A DNA stretch of 64,000 bases from positions 120,293,869 through 120,357,868 of the forward strand of contig NC_081554.1 of NCBI RefSeq assembly GCF_963082655.1, written 5' to 3'. Of the stretch, positions 43,503 to 57,456 are shown in pieces; within the stretch, counting starts at the first letter, position 1; each line of letters starts with the position of its first letter. Under the pieces are notes generated by a model, which saw only the letters and a list, made by a program, of their open reading frames with translations, was not told where the DNA came from and ran no database searches. The DNA comes from Stomoxys calcitrans (taxonomy: Eukaryota; Arthropoda; Insecta; Diptera; Muscidae). A program made the translations under genes and the position numbers.

Positions 43503-44405
43503 AACAAGTAAAAGCGTGCTAAGTTCGGCCGTGCCGAATCGTTGGAACCCACCACCATGGATTCTGCTAAAAGTTTATACAAACTAAATTTAGGTGAAGG
43601 CCATAATTTTATTCTACTTACCAAACTTCTGTCAAACCAGCAAAAATTACAGCTTCTCGGAACCGAACGAGGATAATCGAGAGACTGGTTAATATGGGAG
43701 CTATATCAGGTTATAGGCTGATTTGGACCGTACTCGCCACAGTTGTTGGAAGTCATCACAGAACACCGCATATAAAATTTTAGTCAAATCGGGAAAAAAT
43801 GCGGCTAGTAAGGGTTCAAAAAGTCAAATCAGGAGATCGGTTTTTATGGGATCTATATCAATTTATAGACCGATTCGGACAGTACTTGGTACAGTAATTG
43901 GAAGTCATAACAAAACCCTAACTGCAAAATTGTAGTTAAATTGGGCAAAAATTTCGGGTTGTAAGGGCTCAAGAAGTCGAATCGGGAGATGGGTTTATAT
44001 GGGAGCTATATCAGGTTATAGACCGTTTCGAACCGTACTTGTTAACAGGCATAACGGAACACCACATACAAAATTTCAGCCAAATCGGACAAAAATTGCG
44101 GATTCCAGGGGTTCAAGAAGTCAAATCGGGAGATCGATTTATATGGAAGCTATATCCAAATCTGAACCGATATGACCCATTGGCAATCCCAAACGACCTA
44201 TATCAATATTAAGTATCTGTGCAAAATTTCAAGCAGCTAGCTTTACGCGTTCGACCGCTATAATGATTTCGACGATTCGATTCGATTTTTGAATGTCGAG
44301 ACGATCCAGAATATGCTTTACGTGGTCGCCGATCGTTATTTCGAGGTGCTACGAACGGGATAGCTAGGTTAGTATACCCCCATCCTATGATGGTAGGTAT
44401 AAAAA
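43503..44405 (-). mobile_element. HINE-like element, subfamily C, near full length
   Basis: AACAAGTAAAAGCGTGCTAA, TTCGGCCGTGCCGAATCGTT and AACCCACCACCATGGATTCT form its right end. About four core units follow with GGGAGCTATATCAGGTTATA and GCCAAATCGG. The left end has GAATATGCTTTACGTGGTCG, TAGTATACCCCCATCCTATG and ATGGTAGGTATAAAAA. The GTCC tract is mostly lost. Confidence 0.88.
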
Positions 44406-44410
44406 TAGAC

Positions 44411-46378
44411 TGGTTGGTGGAGCTTGTGAATATAGATAAATGAGACTTATCTTAGAACATGCCGCAAGCAGAATTCTGCTCTCAACGGCATGCAGTTTGC
44501 CTCGTTTGCATTTTGTAAATATGCAATATTTCCTTTCACGTGCAGGCAACTATGGCGTACTGCACGTATATAGGGTTTCGACAGTCGTAGCTTCCAATAT
44601 GTGTATCTTTATTTTTTTATACCCACCACCGAAGGATGGGGGTATATTCATTTTGTCATTCCGTTTGCAACACATCGAAATATCCATTTCCGACCCTATA
44701 AAGTATATATATTCTTGATCAGCGTAAAAATCTAAGACGATCTAGACATGTCCGTCCGTCTGTCCGTCTGTCTGTTGAAATCACGCTACAGTCTTTAAAA
44801 ATTGAAATATTAAGCTGAAATTTTGCACAGATTCTTTTTTTGTCCATAAGCAGGTTAAGTTCGAAGATGGGCTATATCGGACTATATCTTGATATGGCCC
44901 CCATATAGACCGATCCGCCGATTTAGGGTCTTAGGCCCTTAAAAGCCACATTTATTATCCGATTTTGCTGAAATTTGGGACAGTGAGTTACGTTGGGCCC
45001 TTCAATATCCTTCGTCAATTTGGCCCAGATCGGTCCAGATTTGGATATAGCTGCCATATAGACCGATCCTCCGATTTATGGTCTTAGGCCCATAAAAGCC
45101 ACATTTATTATCCGATTTTGCTGCAATTTGGGACAGTGAGTTGCGTTGAGCCCTTCGACATCCTTCGTCAATTTGGCCCAGATCGGTCCAAATTTGGATA
45201 TAGCTGCCATATAGACCGATCCTCCGATTTATGGTCTTAGGCCCATAAAAGCCACATTTATTATCCGATTTTGCTGAAATTTGGGACAGTGATTTGCCTT
45301 AGGCCCTTCGACATCTTTCTTCTATTTGGCTCTGATCGGTTCAGATTTTGATATAGCTGCCATATAGACCGATCTCTCGATTTAAGGTTTTGGCCCATAA
45401 AAGGCGCATTTATTGTCCGATGTCGCCGAAATTTGGGACAATGACTTGTGTTGGGCCCTTCGATATTTGTCTTCAATTTAGCTCAGATCGGTCCAGATTT
45501 GGATATAGCTGCCATATAGACCGATCTCTCGGTTGAACAATGACATGTACTTATAAGCATTTGGTCTAAATCGGATGATATCTATAGAGCTGCTATGGGG
45601 CATAAGGTATGCATTTTTCACTGGATTTTGACGAAATGTGGTTCACATATATACCCGAGGTGGTGGGTATCCAAAGTTCGGCCTGGCCGAACTTAACGCC
45701 TTCTTACTTGTTTTTTTTTTTCTTTTTGCTGTAAATTTGATTTGGAGATAATTCCCATTATAGTTTCAACCTATAGTCACTACATCCCAATAAATCAACT
45801 TCGGCTACTGTCTTTATATGGAAGTTATATCAAAATTTAGACCGAAAATTGGCAGAGGCTTCCAGATGAGTAATACAACATTCCATACCGAATTTAGTGC
45901 ATATCCATTCAAAATTATTGTAACTACACTCTTTTAAGTGTAAATCGGACGCATTATATATATGGGAGCTATATCTAAATCGGAACCATTTTTTTCCACA
46001 ATTGATAACCTTTGGTTTTGAGCTTAGAAAGTGATATGTGAAAATTTTAAGGATGATTGGATAATAAATAAATGCGATCTCTACCTAAATTACAAAAAAC
46101 GACAGACTGACTATCAGCACAAGGGTTACCTTGCACATTTTTAGGGACATTGGCTTCATTATCTCGAATTCAGTACCACTTATGTTATTGAACATAAATT
46201 GTTAAAAATTTAGATATGGGTCCTCAAAGTCACTAAAATCGCATATCTTCCAATTGTGCTTCAATTTTGGGAATCTTAAAATCTAACAATATGAAACATT
46301 TTAGAGGGGTGCCATCATCAAAAAATTTGTAAAACCCACCCAAGCAACACTTTCATCTTTTTAATTCATAGAGCACAT
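44411..46378 (+). repeat. Tandem duplication copy 1 (carries HINE B)
   Basis: Sequence starting TGGTTGGTGGAGCTTGTG and ending CATAGAGCACAT. It aligns end to end with 46379-47248 except for the HINE B at 44612-45711. I count about a dozen single-base differences across 870 bp. The unit has no convincing gene; it includes a HINE-like stretch (TATGGGAGCTATATCTAAAT). Confidence 0.93.
44612..45711 (+). mobile_element. HINE-like element, subfamily B, exact ends known
   Basis: From a T-run + ATACCCACCACCGAAGGATG to CGCCTTCTTACTTG + T-run. It contains TTTCCGACCCTATAAAGTAT, GTCCGTCTGTCCGTCTGTCT, TCACGCTACAGTCTTTAAA, core units exactly 153 bp apart (GACCGAT at 44908, 45061, 45214, 45367), CGAGGTGGTGGGTATCC and AAAGTTCGGCCTGGCCGAAC. 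The other copy of the host duplication shows the uninterrupted site, an 11-T run. Confidence 0.95.
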
Positions 46379-47248
46379 TGGTTGGTGGAGCGTGTGAATA
46401 TAGATAAATGAGACTTATCTTAGAACATGCCGCAAGCAGAATTCTGCTCTCAATGGCATGCAGTTTGCCTCGTTTGCATTTTGTAAATATGCAATATTTC
46501 CTTTCCCGTGCAGGCAACTATGGCGTACTGCACGTATATAGGGCTTCGACAGTCGTAGCTTCCAATATGTGTATCTTTATTTTTTTTTTTCTTTTTGCTG
46601 TAAATTTGATTTGGAGATAGTTCCCATTATAGTTTCAACCTATAGTCACTACATCCCAATAAATCAACTTCGGCTACTGTCTTTATATGGAAGTTATATC
46701 AAAATTTAGACCGAAAATTGGCAGAGGCTTCCAGATGAGTAATATAACATTCCATACCGAATTTAGTGCATATCCATTCAAAATTATTGTAACTACGCTC
46801 TTTTAAGTGTAAATCGGACGCATTATATATATGGGAGCTATATCTAAATCGGAACCATTTTTTTCCACAATTGATAACCTTTGGTTTTGAGCTTAAAAAG
46901 TGATATGTGAACATTTTAAGGATGATTGGATAATAAATAAATGCGATCTCTACCTAAATTACAAAAAACGACAGACTGACTATCAGCACAAGGGTTACCT
47001 TGCACATTTTTAGGGACATTGGCTTCATTATCTCGAATTCAGTACCACTTATGTTATTGAACATAAATTGTTAAAAATTTAGATATGGGTCCTCAAAGTC
47101 ACTTAAATCGCATATCTTCCAATTGTGCTTCAATTTTGGGAATCTTAAAATCTAACAATATGAAACATTTTAGAGGGGTGCCATCATCAAAAAATTTTTA
47201 AAACCCACACAAGCAACACTTTTCATCTTTTTAATTCATAGAGCACAT
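46379..47248 (+). repeat. Tandem duplication copy 2 (empty site)
   Basis: TGGTTGGTGGAGCGTGTG to CATAGAGCACAT, directly following copy 1. GTGTATCTTTAT + T10 + CTTTTTGCTG near 46573-46595 is the empty insertion site. Open frames in both copies (about 70-92 codons) differ where the HINE breaks copy 1, and are not considered genes. Confidence 0.93.
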
Positions 47249-47414
47249 TGAGTCCCTGAGGTTCAAAAATGTATTTCTTCCTTTGTGTTTATCTGTTATA
47301 TATACTGTGATTTATTTTAGTACTTTTTTGACTTTCAAAACTCATCCAACAATCTCTCCTTTATGTGTTGCACTCGCTTGATCATTGAGATGGACTTGAA
47401 AAACAATGAAACAG
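47249..47414. other. No recognised feature
   Basis: Short flank between the duplication and the RTE-like LINE. Confidence 0.35.
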
Positions 47415-47415
47415 T

Positions 47416-49683
47416 ACTTACTTTACTTTAATTGGCTATGACAGAATATTTGACCCATTAGCCCAATGAAAAATAGCATTCCCAGCGCCTCCATCTTCTG
47501 CGCTTATTCTAAAATCTCTTATTCCACTTGATATTTCCATCGGGCTTTTGGTCGTCCCGGTTTTCGTGTATCACCATGTTTGCCTTCAAAAGACTTCTTT
47601 GCAGGAGCTTCTTCATCCATTCTGACAACATGATCTAGCCAACGCAACCGTTATGTTTTGATACTTGTAACTATGCTATCGTCGTCATACAGCTCGTGAT
47701 TCATACGACGCCTATATTCTCCATTAATGCAAACTGGTCCATATATTTTACGAAGAATCTTTCTCTTAAATACTCCAAGCACTGCCTCGTTTGCTTTCAC
47801 AAGTACCCATGCCCCGGGACCATATAACAACACGGGTAGTATCAGTGTATTGTACAGTGTTATCATCGTCTGTCGAGAGGCGGCCTTGTTTTTCAATCTG
47901 CCTACTTCATCCAAAGTAGCATCTGTTTGTTAGCATTATTCTTCGCTTTATTTCAAAAATCGTGTCGTTCGTTTCGGTTATGGCGTTGCCGAGATAGATA
48001 AAGTTAATGACTATCTCAAAGTTATTGTTCCAAATTTTCTCTATTTTGTTTATCTGATCGGTTGTACAAGTTGTTTTGCAAGTTGAAACCGTCTCTTTCG
48101 TCTTTTCTACATTTACAACCAGACCCAATTTCATTGACTCTCTTTCGATTCTTTCAAAGGCTACAGTTACTACTTCCGGTGACCGGGATATTATATCGAT
48201 GTCGTCGGCATAGGCGAGTAGCATGTGTTCTCTTGTGAGTAGTGTGCCATATCTATTCACATCTGCATCTCATATAATCTTCTCCAGCAGGATATTAAAG
48301 AGATCACACGATAAGCTGTCTCCTTGTCTGAAACCTCGTTTGGCAGGGAATGGTTCGGAGAGATTCCTTCCTATTCTTACTGAGGAACGTCTTCTCAGCG
48401 TGTCGCCGCCATTCTTAAATAGTTCAGCGGGTACCCCGTCGGCTCCTGCTGCCTTGTTGTTCTTCAGTCGGGTCACTGCTACCAGGACCTCGTTATGACT
48501 AGGAGGTGAACATTTTACACCTTCATCAGAGATTTGTTCTACGGTAAAATGTTCTTTCCATCAGCACGCTATCTGTGTCAGTTACCAGATTTCCTTCTTT
48601 GTCTCTGCAGGAGGATGTGCCATCGGTTTGATGTTTAATCCTTTGGTAGAATTTTCGGACTTCCTTCTGACTCCCATACATCTCAATTCGCTCACACTCA
48701 CGTCTTTCCATTCCTTTTTTCTTTCTGCGGATTAGACGCTTCTCCTTTCTCCTTTTCTCCCAATCACTCTCCTGCATCTGGCGCGTTGCTACTGATTGCA
48801 GGATTCCTCTAGCTTCTGTAGCATTTCGACACACTTGGTCGTACCATGGGTTCTTTGGGGGAGGCTTCCTGTACCCAAGTACGGATTTTGCAGCATTTTC
48901 ATGGAGTGGACAATCGACTGCCACTGCGTCATTATATCATTGGGAGAAGGCATGCTTCCATCGAGCAGTTGGGTCAGTCGAGCGGAGTATGCCATTGTCA
49001 TACGTTGTGTTTGCAGCTTTTCATCTAACACGCTGGTCAATTACAATATAATCTATTTGGTTGCTTGCCTTTTGATCGGGTGACAGTCATGTGACAGTGT
49101 GAATCCTTCGATGTTGAAATCTGATGCTGCTCACTACCATGTTCTTTGCCTCGGCGAAGTCTATTAGCCACAATCCATTATAGGAAGTTTCATCGTGTAG
49201 GCTTAATTTTCCGACTGTTGGCCCAAAGATATTTTCCTTCCCTATTTTCGAAATAAAATCTCCCAGAATGATATTAATGTCATGGTCGGGACAGTGGTCA
49301 TATTCCCTTTCTAGGCGGTAGGGACTATGACCACTGTCCATGGACAAAAATAAGACTCATGTTAAAGAATTAGGCCTTTATGCCACCGGAGTGAACCTGG
49401 ATACAAGGTGTTTCATTCTCCGACTAAACACAAATCCACAGCCGAATTCATGCCTCGTCTCATAGCAGCTATAATATAGGGCGTCACCACTCGGTATTGT
49501 TGTGGAGCCTTCCCCGTGCCATCGCACTTCCTGTATTGCAGTAATGTCTGCCTTGTATTTCTCAAATACATCCGCCAGTGCGTACACTGCACCCTCTCTA
49601 TAAAGAGTGCGGACATTCCAGGTGCAGATACACAAATCATGGTCCTTAAAACGTTCGCGGGGCCGTCAACAAGGAGGATCCCC
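47416..49683 (-). pseudogene. Decayed RTE-like non-LTR retrotransposon
   Basis: On the minus strand, in order: endonuclease MCICTWNVRTLYREGAVYAL and ITAIQEVRWHGEGS (49378-49635), INIILGDFISKIG (49087-49347), a linker rich in K/R (48526-48924), reverse transcriptase NNKAAGADGVPAELFKNGG then KRGFRQGDSLSCDLFNILLE (48270-48476; the segment with motif A is deleted between these), LLAYADDIDIIS (47907-48260), and the thumb MDEVGRLKNKAASRQTMITL (47651-47914). The 3' end is AAGT-repeat-like (AAAGTAAAGTAAGTA). Frames are broken at least five times. The endonuclease and RT styles fit the RTE/BovB group; the clade is tentative. The 5' side abuts HINE D. Confidence 0.83.
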
Positions 49684-50385
49684 TTTTTATACCCTACACC
49701 ATTACTGTGTATTACAACTTAGTGAATTTGTTTGTAACACCCAGAAGGAAGAGAGATAGACCCATTGAAAGCTATACCGATCGACTCAGAATCACCTTCT
49801 GATTCGATTTAGCAGTGTCCGTCTGTCTATCTGTCTGTCCGTATGTCTCTGTCCATGTTTCTTGGGCCTAGAGACGATTTAGATATCGTCATTTGTAAAC
49901 CGATTTTCACGAAATTTTGCACGAGGCGTTTTTTTATAAATCTTAACACTATTGGAGATTTCATAGGAATCGGTTCAGATTTAGATATAGCTCCCAAACA
50001 ATTATTCGTCCGATTTGGTCTAAAATTACAATTATATCGTCATTTGTAAACCGATTCTAACGACATTTTGCACGAGGGATTCTCTTATAACTCTTCTTAT
50101 GACTGATGAATGTCATATAGATTTCATAGATATAGCTCCCATATATATGCATCTCCTGATTTTCACTTTTAAGGCCTTTGCTAACGCATTTATCAATCGA
50201 TCTTTCCAAAAATTTTTCCAACGATTTACTCTATGGCTCCTACAATATGTATCAGTTTTGATCGAAGTTCTACAAATCAAATATTAAAAAATTTTTAATT
50301 CGGCGACTTAGCCTACATTTCCAATGTGGTGTAGGGTATCAAAAGGTAGGATTCGTCCGACTTTAGCCTATCCTTACTTCTTGTT
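49684..50385 (+). mobile_element. HINE-like element, subfamily D
   Basis: TTTTTATACCCTACACCATT at the left and CAATGTGGTGTAGGGTATC at the right are the inverted subterminal repeats. GTGTCCGTCTGTCTATCTGTC is the microsatellite. There is a single core region without clear 153-bp tandem units, and the end ATCCTTACTTCTTGTT. The GGCC palindrome is replaced by GGATTCGTCCGAC. It has the same plan as A-C but nearly unrelated sequence. Confidence 0.75.
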
Positions 50386-52896
<2,511 letters not shown>

Positions 52897-54109
52897 TTTT
52901 TATACCCACAACCGAAGGATGGGGGTATATTCATTTTGTCATTCCGCTTGCAACACATCGAAATATCCATTTCCGACCCTATAAAGTATATATATTCTTG
53001 ATCAGCGTAAAAATCTAAGACGATCTAGACATGTCCGTCCGTCTGTCTGTTGAAATCACGGTACAGTCTTTAAAAATAGAGATATTGAGCTGAAATTTTG
53101 CACAGACATTTTTTTCCATAAGTAGGTTAAGTTCGAAGATGGGCTATATCGGACTATATCTTGATATAGCCCCCATATAGACCGATCCGCCGATTTAGGG
53201 TCTTAGGCCCATAACAGCCACATTTATTATCCGATTTTGCTGAAATTCGGGACAGTGAGTTGTGTTAGACCCTTCGACATCTTTCGTCAATTTGGCCCAG
53301 ATCGGTCCAAATTTGGATATAGCTGCCATATAGACCGATCACTTTCACTTTCAACAACTGTGCTTATTATGATTCAAATCGGTTCATAACCTGATATAGA
53401 TGCCATATAAACCGATCTTGGGCCTTGACTTCTTCTGCCACTGTAGGGCGCAATTCTCATCCGATTTGGCTGAAATTTAGAATGAAACCAACCACTGTGC
53501 CAAATATGGTTTAAATCGGTCTATAACCTGATATAGCTGCCATATAATCCGATCTTGGATCTTGACTTCTTGAACCACTAAAAGGCGCAATTCTTATCCG
53601 ATTGAGCTGAAATTAAGCACAAAGTATTTTGTTATGACTTCCAACAAACTGATATTGCCGCCATATAAACTGATCTGGGATCTTGACTTCTTTAGCCTCT
53701 TGCACGTGGTGTTTTGGTATCGCTTCAAACAACAAAGTATGGTTTAAATCTGTCTATAACCTGATATAGCTGCCATATAATCCGATCTTGCATCTTGACT
53801 TCTTCAACCACTAGAGGGTACAATTCTTATCAGATTTTGCTGAAATTTTTTGAGCCCCTACAAGGCGCAATTCTTATCCGAATGGACTGAAATAGTACCC
53901 AATGACTTCTACTATGGTTTCCAACATTTAATTCACTTATGGTCCGAATCGGACTATAGCTTGACATAGCTCCTACAGCATAACAATAATTTTCCATTAT
54001 TCTCTGTTTGCCTAAAAAGAGATACCGCGCAAAGAACTCGACAAATGCGATCAATGGTGGAGGGTATAAAAGATTCGGCCCAGTCGAAATTTGCACACTC
54101 TGACTTGTT
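52897..54109 (+). mobile_element. Chimeric HINE: B left half, A right half
   Basis: The left half to about 53340 is subfamily B (ATACCCACAACCGAAGG, CACGGTACAGTCTTTAAAAA, GATCCGCCGATTTAGGGTC). At the shared word ATATAGCTGCCATATAGACCGATC (53318-53341) it switches to A-type core (TTCAACAACTGTGCTTATTA, CTTGGGCCTTGACTTCTTC) and ends with the A right end (AAAGAGATACCGCGCAAAG, GGTGGAGGGTATAAAAGATTC). Confidence 0.87.
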
Positions 54110-54558
54110 GCAATTTTATTAAATAAACTGTTTATAGACATACAACGGTATACTTACTTTCAAGAAACGATTAGTTGATACTAGGGGGTCTGTCTTAGAT
54201 TTAACTCTACCACAGATCTTTCATGGCGTGTGCATGAAACCACCGTAGAAGGAAGCCACCATTTTCCCGTAATAGTAAATGTCAAAAACTTAAAAAGATC
54301 AAAAAATTGTTGTCAAACAAAAATTATTAAACATTGTCGAAACTATGGAAATTAGTGTGAAGTGTGAAGAAAGCGAAATTCGGGCCGGAAATAAGCAATG
54401 CAAAATATATAATATATTAGGAACGACTTCACTCCTAAAGACTGGTGGAATAGTAGTGTAGAAAAGACTTTGAGACTTTTTTCATTACTAACATTCGATT
54501 TCTGACGTGTACAGTCGATTAAAGCAATGGATGTGCTTAACTTGGCATGGCCACATGA
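54110..54558. other. No recognised feature
   Basis: Low-repeat sequence, no supported ORF. Confidence 0.35.
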
Positions 54559-56013
54559 TTTTTATACCCACCACCAAAGGATAGGGTGTATATCCATTTA
54601 GCCATTCCGTTTGCAACACATCGGTATATCAATTTCCGACCCTACAAAGTACACATATTTTTGATCGTCGTAAACTTCTAAGACGATGTAACGATGCCCG
54701 TGTTTCTGTCCATGCGTGTGTCCGTCCGTTGCTAATCACGCTACAGTCTTTCAAAATTGAGATATTGAGCTGAAAATTTGAACAGACTCGTATCTCTTCC
54801 ATACGCAGGTTAAATTCTTGAATAGGCCAAATTGGACTATATTTGGATGTAGCTCCTATATAGACCGATCTAGCGATTTAGGGCCTTAAGCCCGTAAAAG
54901 CCGCATTTTTGTCAGATTTCGCTGAAATGTTGAAACAGGAAGTTGTACTTGGGGCCCCGATATTCAAACAGAATATGACCCATATCGGATCAAAATTACA
55001 TATAGCTGCCATATAGACCGATGTGTCGATTAAGTGTTTTAAGCCAGTAAAAGGCGCATTTATTATCCGTTGAATTCTGATTTCGCTGAAATTATAAACT
55101 TTACTTAATTTGGCTATGAAAGAATATTTGTTCCACTAGCTGAATGTAGAATAGCGTTCCAAGCGCCTCGACCTTCTGCGCTCATTATAAAATTTCTGAA
55201 CCAAGTTTCGAAGTGTCTCCCATCACTTGATCTTTCCATCGGCCTTTTGGTCTTCCCGGTTTGCGTGTACCACCGTGTTTGCCGTCAAAAGACTTCTTTG
55301 CTTCTTCATCCATTCTGACAACTTGACCTAGCCAACGCAGCCGTTATATTTTGATGCGGGTAACTATGCTATCGTCGTCATACAGCTCGTGGTTCATACG
55401 TCTCCTATATTCTCCATCTTTCTCTCAAATACTCCAAGCACTGCCTCATCTGCTTTCACAAGTACCCATGCTTCAGAACCCGTGCGGTTCGGGCTGTATC
55501 CTTGGCTTAAACCTCGTTTGATATTAAATGGTTCGGAGAGATTCTTTCTTGTAAACAGTGAGTTTTTTAAGCCTCCCGACATCCGACTTAAATATGGTTA
55601 AGATTGGAGTGTATTTAGATATAGCTGCCGTATAGACCGATCTGCCGATTAAGGGTCTTGAACCCATAAAAGCCGCAGATATTATACGATTTGAAATTTG
55701 AATGCGTCCGACATCCGACATCCTATATTTAGATATAGCTGCCATATAGTCTAATCTGCCGATTCAGGATCTTAAGCACATAAGACTATATTTAGATATA
55801 GCTGCCAAAAAGACCAACCTTCCAATTTAGGGTCTTAATCCAATAAAAAGAGGATTTGTTGCCCGAGTTCTCAGGACCTCAATCACATATGATCCAGACC
55901 AGCCCCCATTTGCATTTTACTATGGATATAGGAGTAGAGCTGTTTTAAACGGGTTTGGTTAATTTATTCATAGTGTTGGGTATCCAAGGTTCGGCACGGC
56001 CGAAATTATAACA
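54559..56013 (+). mobile_element. HINE-like element, subfamily B2, with RTE fragment inside
   Basis: TTTTTATACCCACCACCAAA, GTCCATGCGTGTGTCCGTCC, CAGACTCGTATCTCTTCCAT, core units, then (after the RTE fragment) more core and GTTGGGTATCCAAGGTTCGG with CACGGCCGAAATTATAACA. A HINE A interrupts the last bases; its tail ACTTATT seems to resume at 56761. Confidence 0.85.
55097..55577 (-). pseudogene. RTE-like LINE fragment nested in HINE
   Basis: The same 3' region as 47.4-47.9 kb (AGCACTGCCTCATCTGCTTT, ATACAGCTCGTGGTTCATAC). On the minus strand, NLSEPFNIKRGLSQGYS is joined directly to GSEAWVLVKADEAVLGVF, so the YADD region is deleted. The 3' end is TTAAGTAAAGT. Confidence 0.8.
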
Positions 56014-56760
56014 TTTTTATACCCTCCACTATAAGATGGGGGGTATACTAATTTCGTCATTCTGTTTGTAACTACTCGAAATATTCGTCTGAGACCCCAT
56101 AAAGTATATATATTCTTGATCGTCGCGACATTTTATGTCGATCTAGCCATGTCTGTCTGTCTGTCCGTCCGTCCGTCCGTCTGTCTGTCGAAAGCACGCT
56201 AACTTCCGAAGGAGTAAAGCTAGCCGCTTGAAATTTTGCACAAATACTTCTTATTAGTGTAGGTCGGTTGGTATTGTAAATGGGCCAAATCGGTCCATGT
56301 TTTTATATAGCTGCCATATAAACTGATCTTGGGTCTTGATTTCTTGAGCCTCTAGAGTGCGCAGTTCTTATCCGATCAGAATGAAATTTTGCACGACGTG
56401 TTTTGTTATGATATCCAACAACTGTGCCAAGTATGGTTCAAATCGGTCCATAACCTGATATAGCTGCCACATAAACCGATCTGGGATCTTGAATTCTTGA
56501 GCCTCTAGAGGTCGCAAATTTTTTTTTCCTATTTGCCTGAAATTGTGTACTACGGATCCTTTCAGGACCATTAACATACGTGTTTATTATGATCTGAATC
56601 GGTCTATAGCCCGATACAGCTTCCATATAAATCGATCTCTCTATTTTACTTCTTGTTTTTGCCTAAGAAGAGATGCCGGGAAAAGAACTCGACAAATACG
56701 ATCCATGGTGGAGGGTATATAAGATTCGGCCCGGCCGAACTTAGCACGCTTTTACTTGTT
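56014..56760 (+). mobile_element. HINE-like element, subfamily A, nested in B2 tail
   Basis: TTTTTATACCCTCCACTATA, GTCCGTCCGTCCGTCCGTC, GCACGCTAACTTCCGAAGG, two core units, AGAGATGCCGGGAAAAG, GGTGGAGGGTATATAAGATTCGG, perfect palindrome and CTTTTACTTGTT. About 747 bp, a well preserved and probably young copy. Confidence 0.92.
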
Positions 56761-56845
56761 ACTTATTCTTCACTATTGTTTATTTTTGGAATTGAAATTT
56801 CACATTGGGATATGATTTTTTTTTACTCCTTAGTTAAGTTAGATA

Positions 56846-57415
56846 CAAATAAGTGAAAGCGTGCTTAGATCGGCCGGGCCAAATCTTGGGAACTCACCAC
56901 CATGGATTCTGCTAAAAAATTGTACAAAATAAATTTAGTTGAAGGACATAATATTTTTCACATACCAAACTTCTGTGAAACTAACAAAAGTTTAAGTTAA
57001 GGAACAAGAATAATCAAGAGACCGCATTATATGGGAGCTATATCAGGTTAAAGACTGATTTGGACCGTGCTTGGCACAGTTGTTGGAAGTTTAAAAATTT
57101 CAGCCAAATCGGAAAAAATGCGGTTTGTAACGACTTAAGAAATAAAATCGGGAGATCGGTTTATATGGGAGCTATATCAGGCTATATACCGATTTAAACC
57201 GTACTTGGCACAGCTGTTGGAAGTCATAACAGACGACTGTGTTCAAAATGTCAGCCAAATCGGACAATGATTGCGCCTTGTAAGAGTTCAAGAAGTCGAA
57301 TCGGGAGATCAGTTTATTTGGGATCTTAATACATCAGGTTAAAGACCGATTTGAACCATACTTGGCACAGTTGTTGGAAGTCATAACAGAACACGAGATG
57401 CAAAATTTCGGCCAA
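56846..57415 (-). mobile_element. HINE-like element, subfamily C, left side lost
   Basis: AAATAAGTGAAAGCGTGC, ATCGGCCGGGCCAAATCTTG and AACTCACCACCATGGATTC form the right end in reverse. Units are 153 bp apart (CGGGAGATC at 57149 and 57302). It stops in a (TA)n palindrome at 57415. Confidence 0.82.
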
Positions 57416-57446
<31 letters not shown>

Positions 57447-57456
57447 TATTTGGCCG
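57412..57456. repeat. (TA)n palindrome
   Basis: CGGCCAAATATATATATAT at one side and ATATATATATTTGGCCG at the other make a perfect inverted repeat around a (TA)n tract. Confidence 0.8.

Noticed and set aside
44908..45519. CRISPR-like or simple satellite array
   Set aside because: Units are 153 bp without short repeat/spacer structure and sit inside elements with defined ends in a eukaryotic genome.
48796..49083. Plus-strand 95-codon ORF
   Set aside because: Antisense shadow of the RTE-like linker region.
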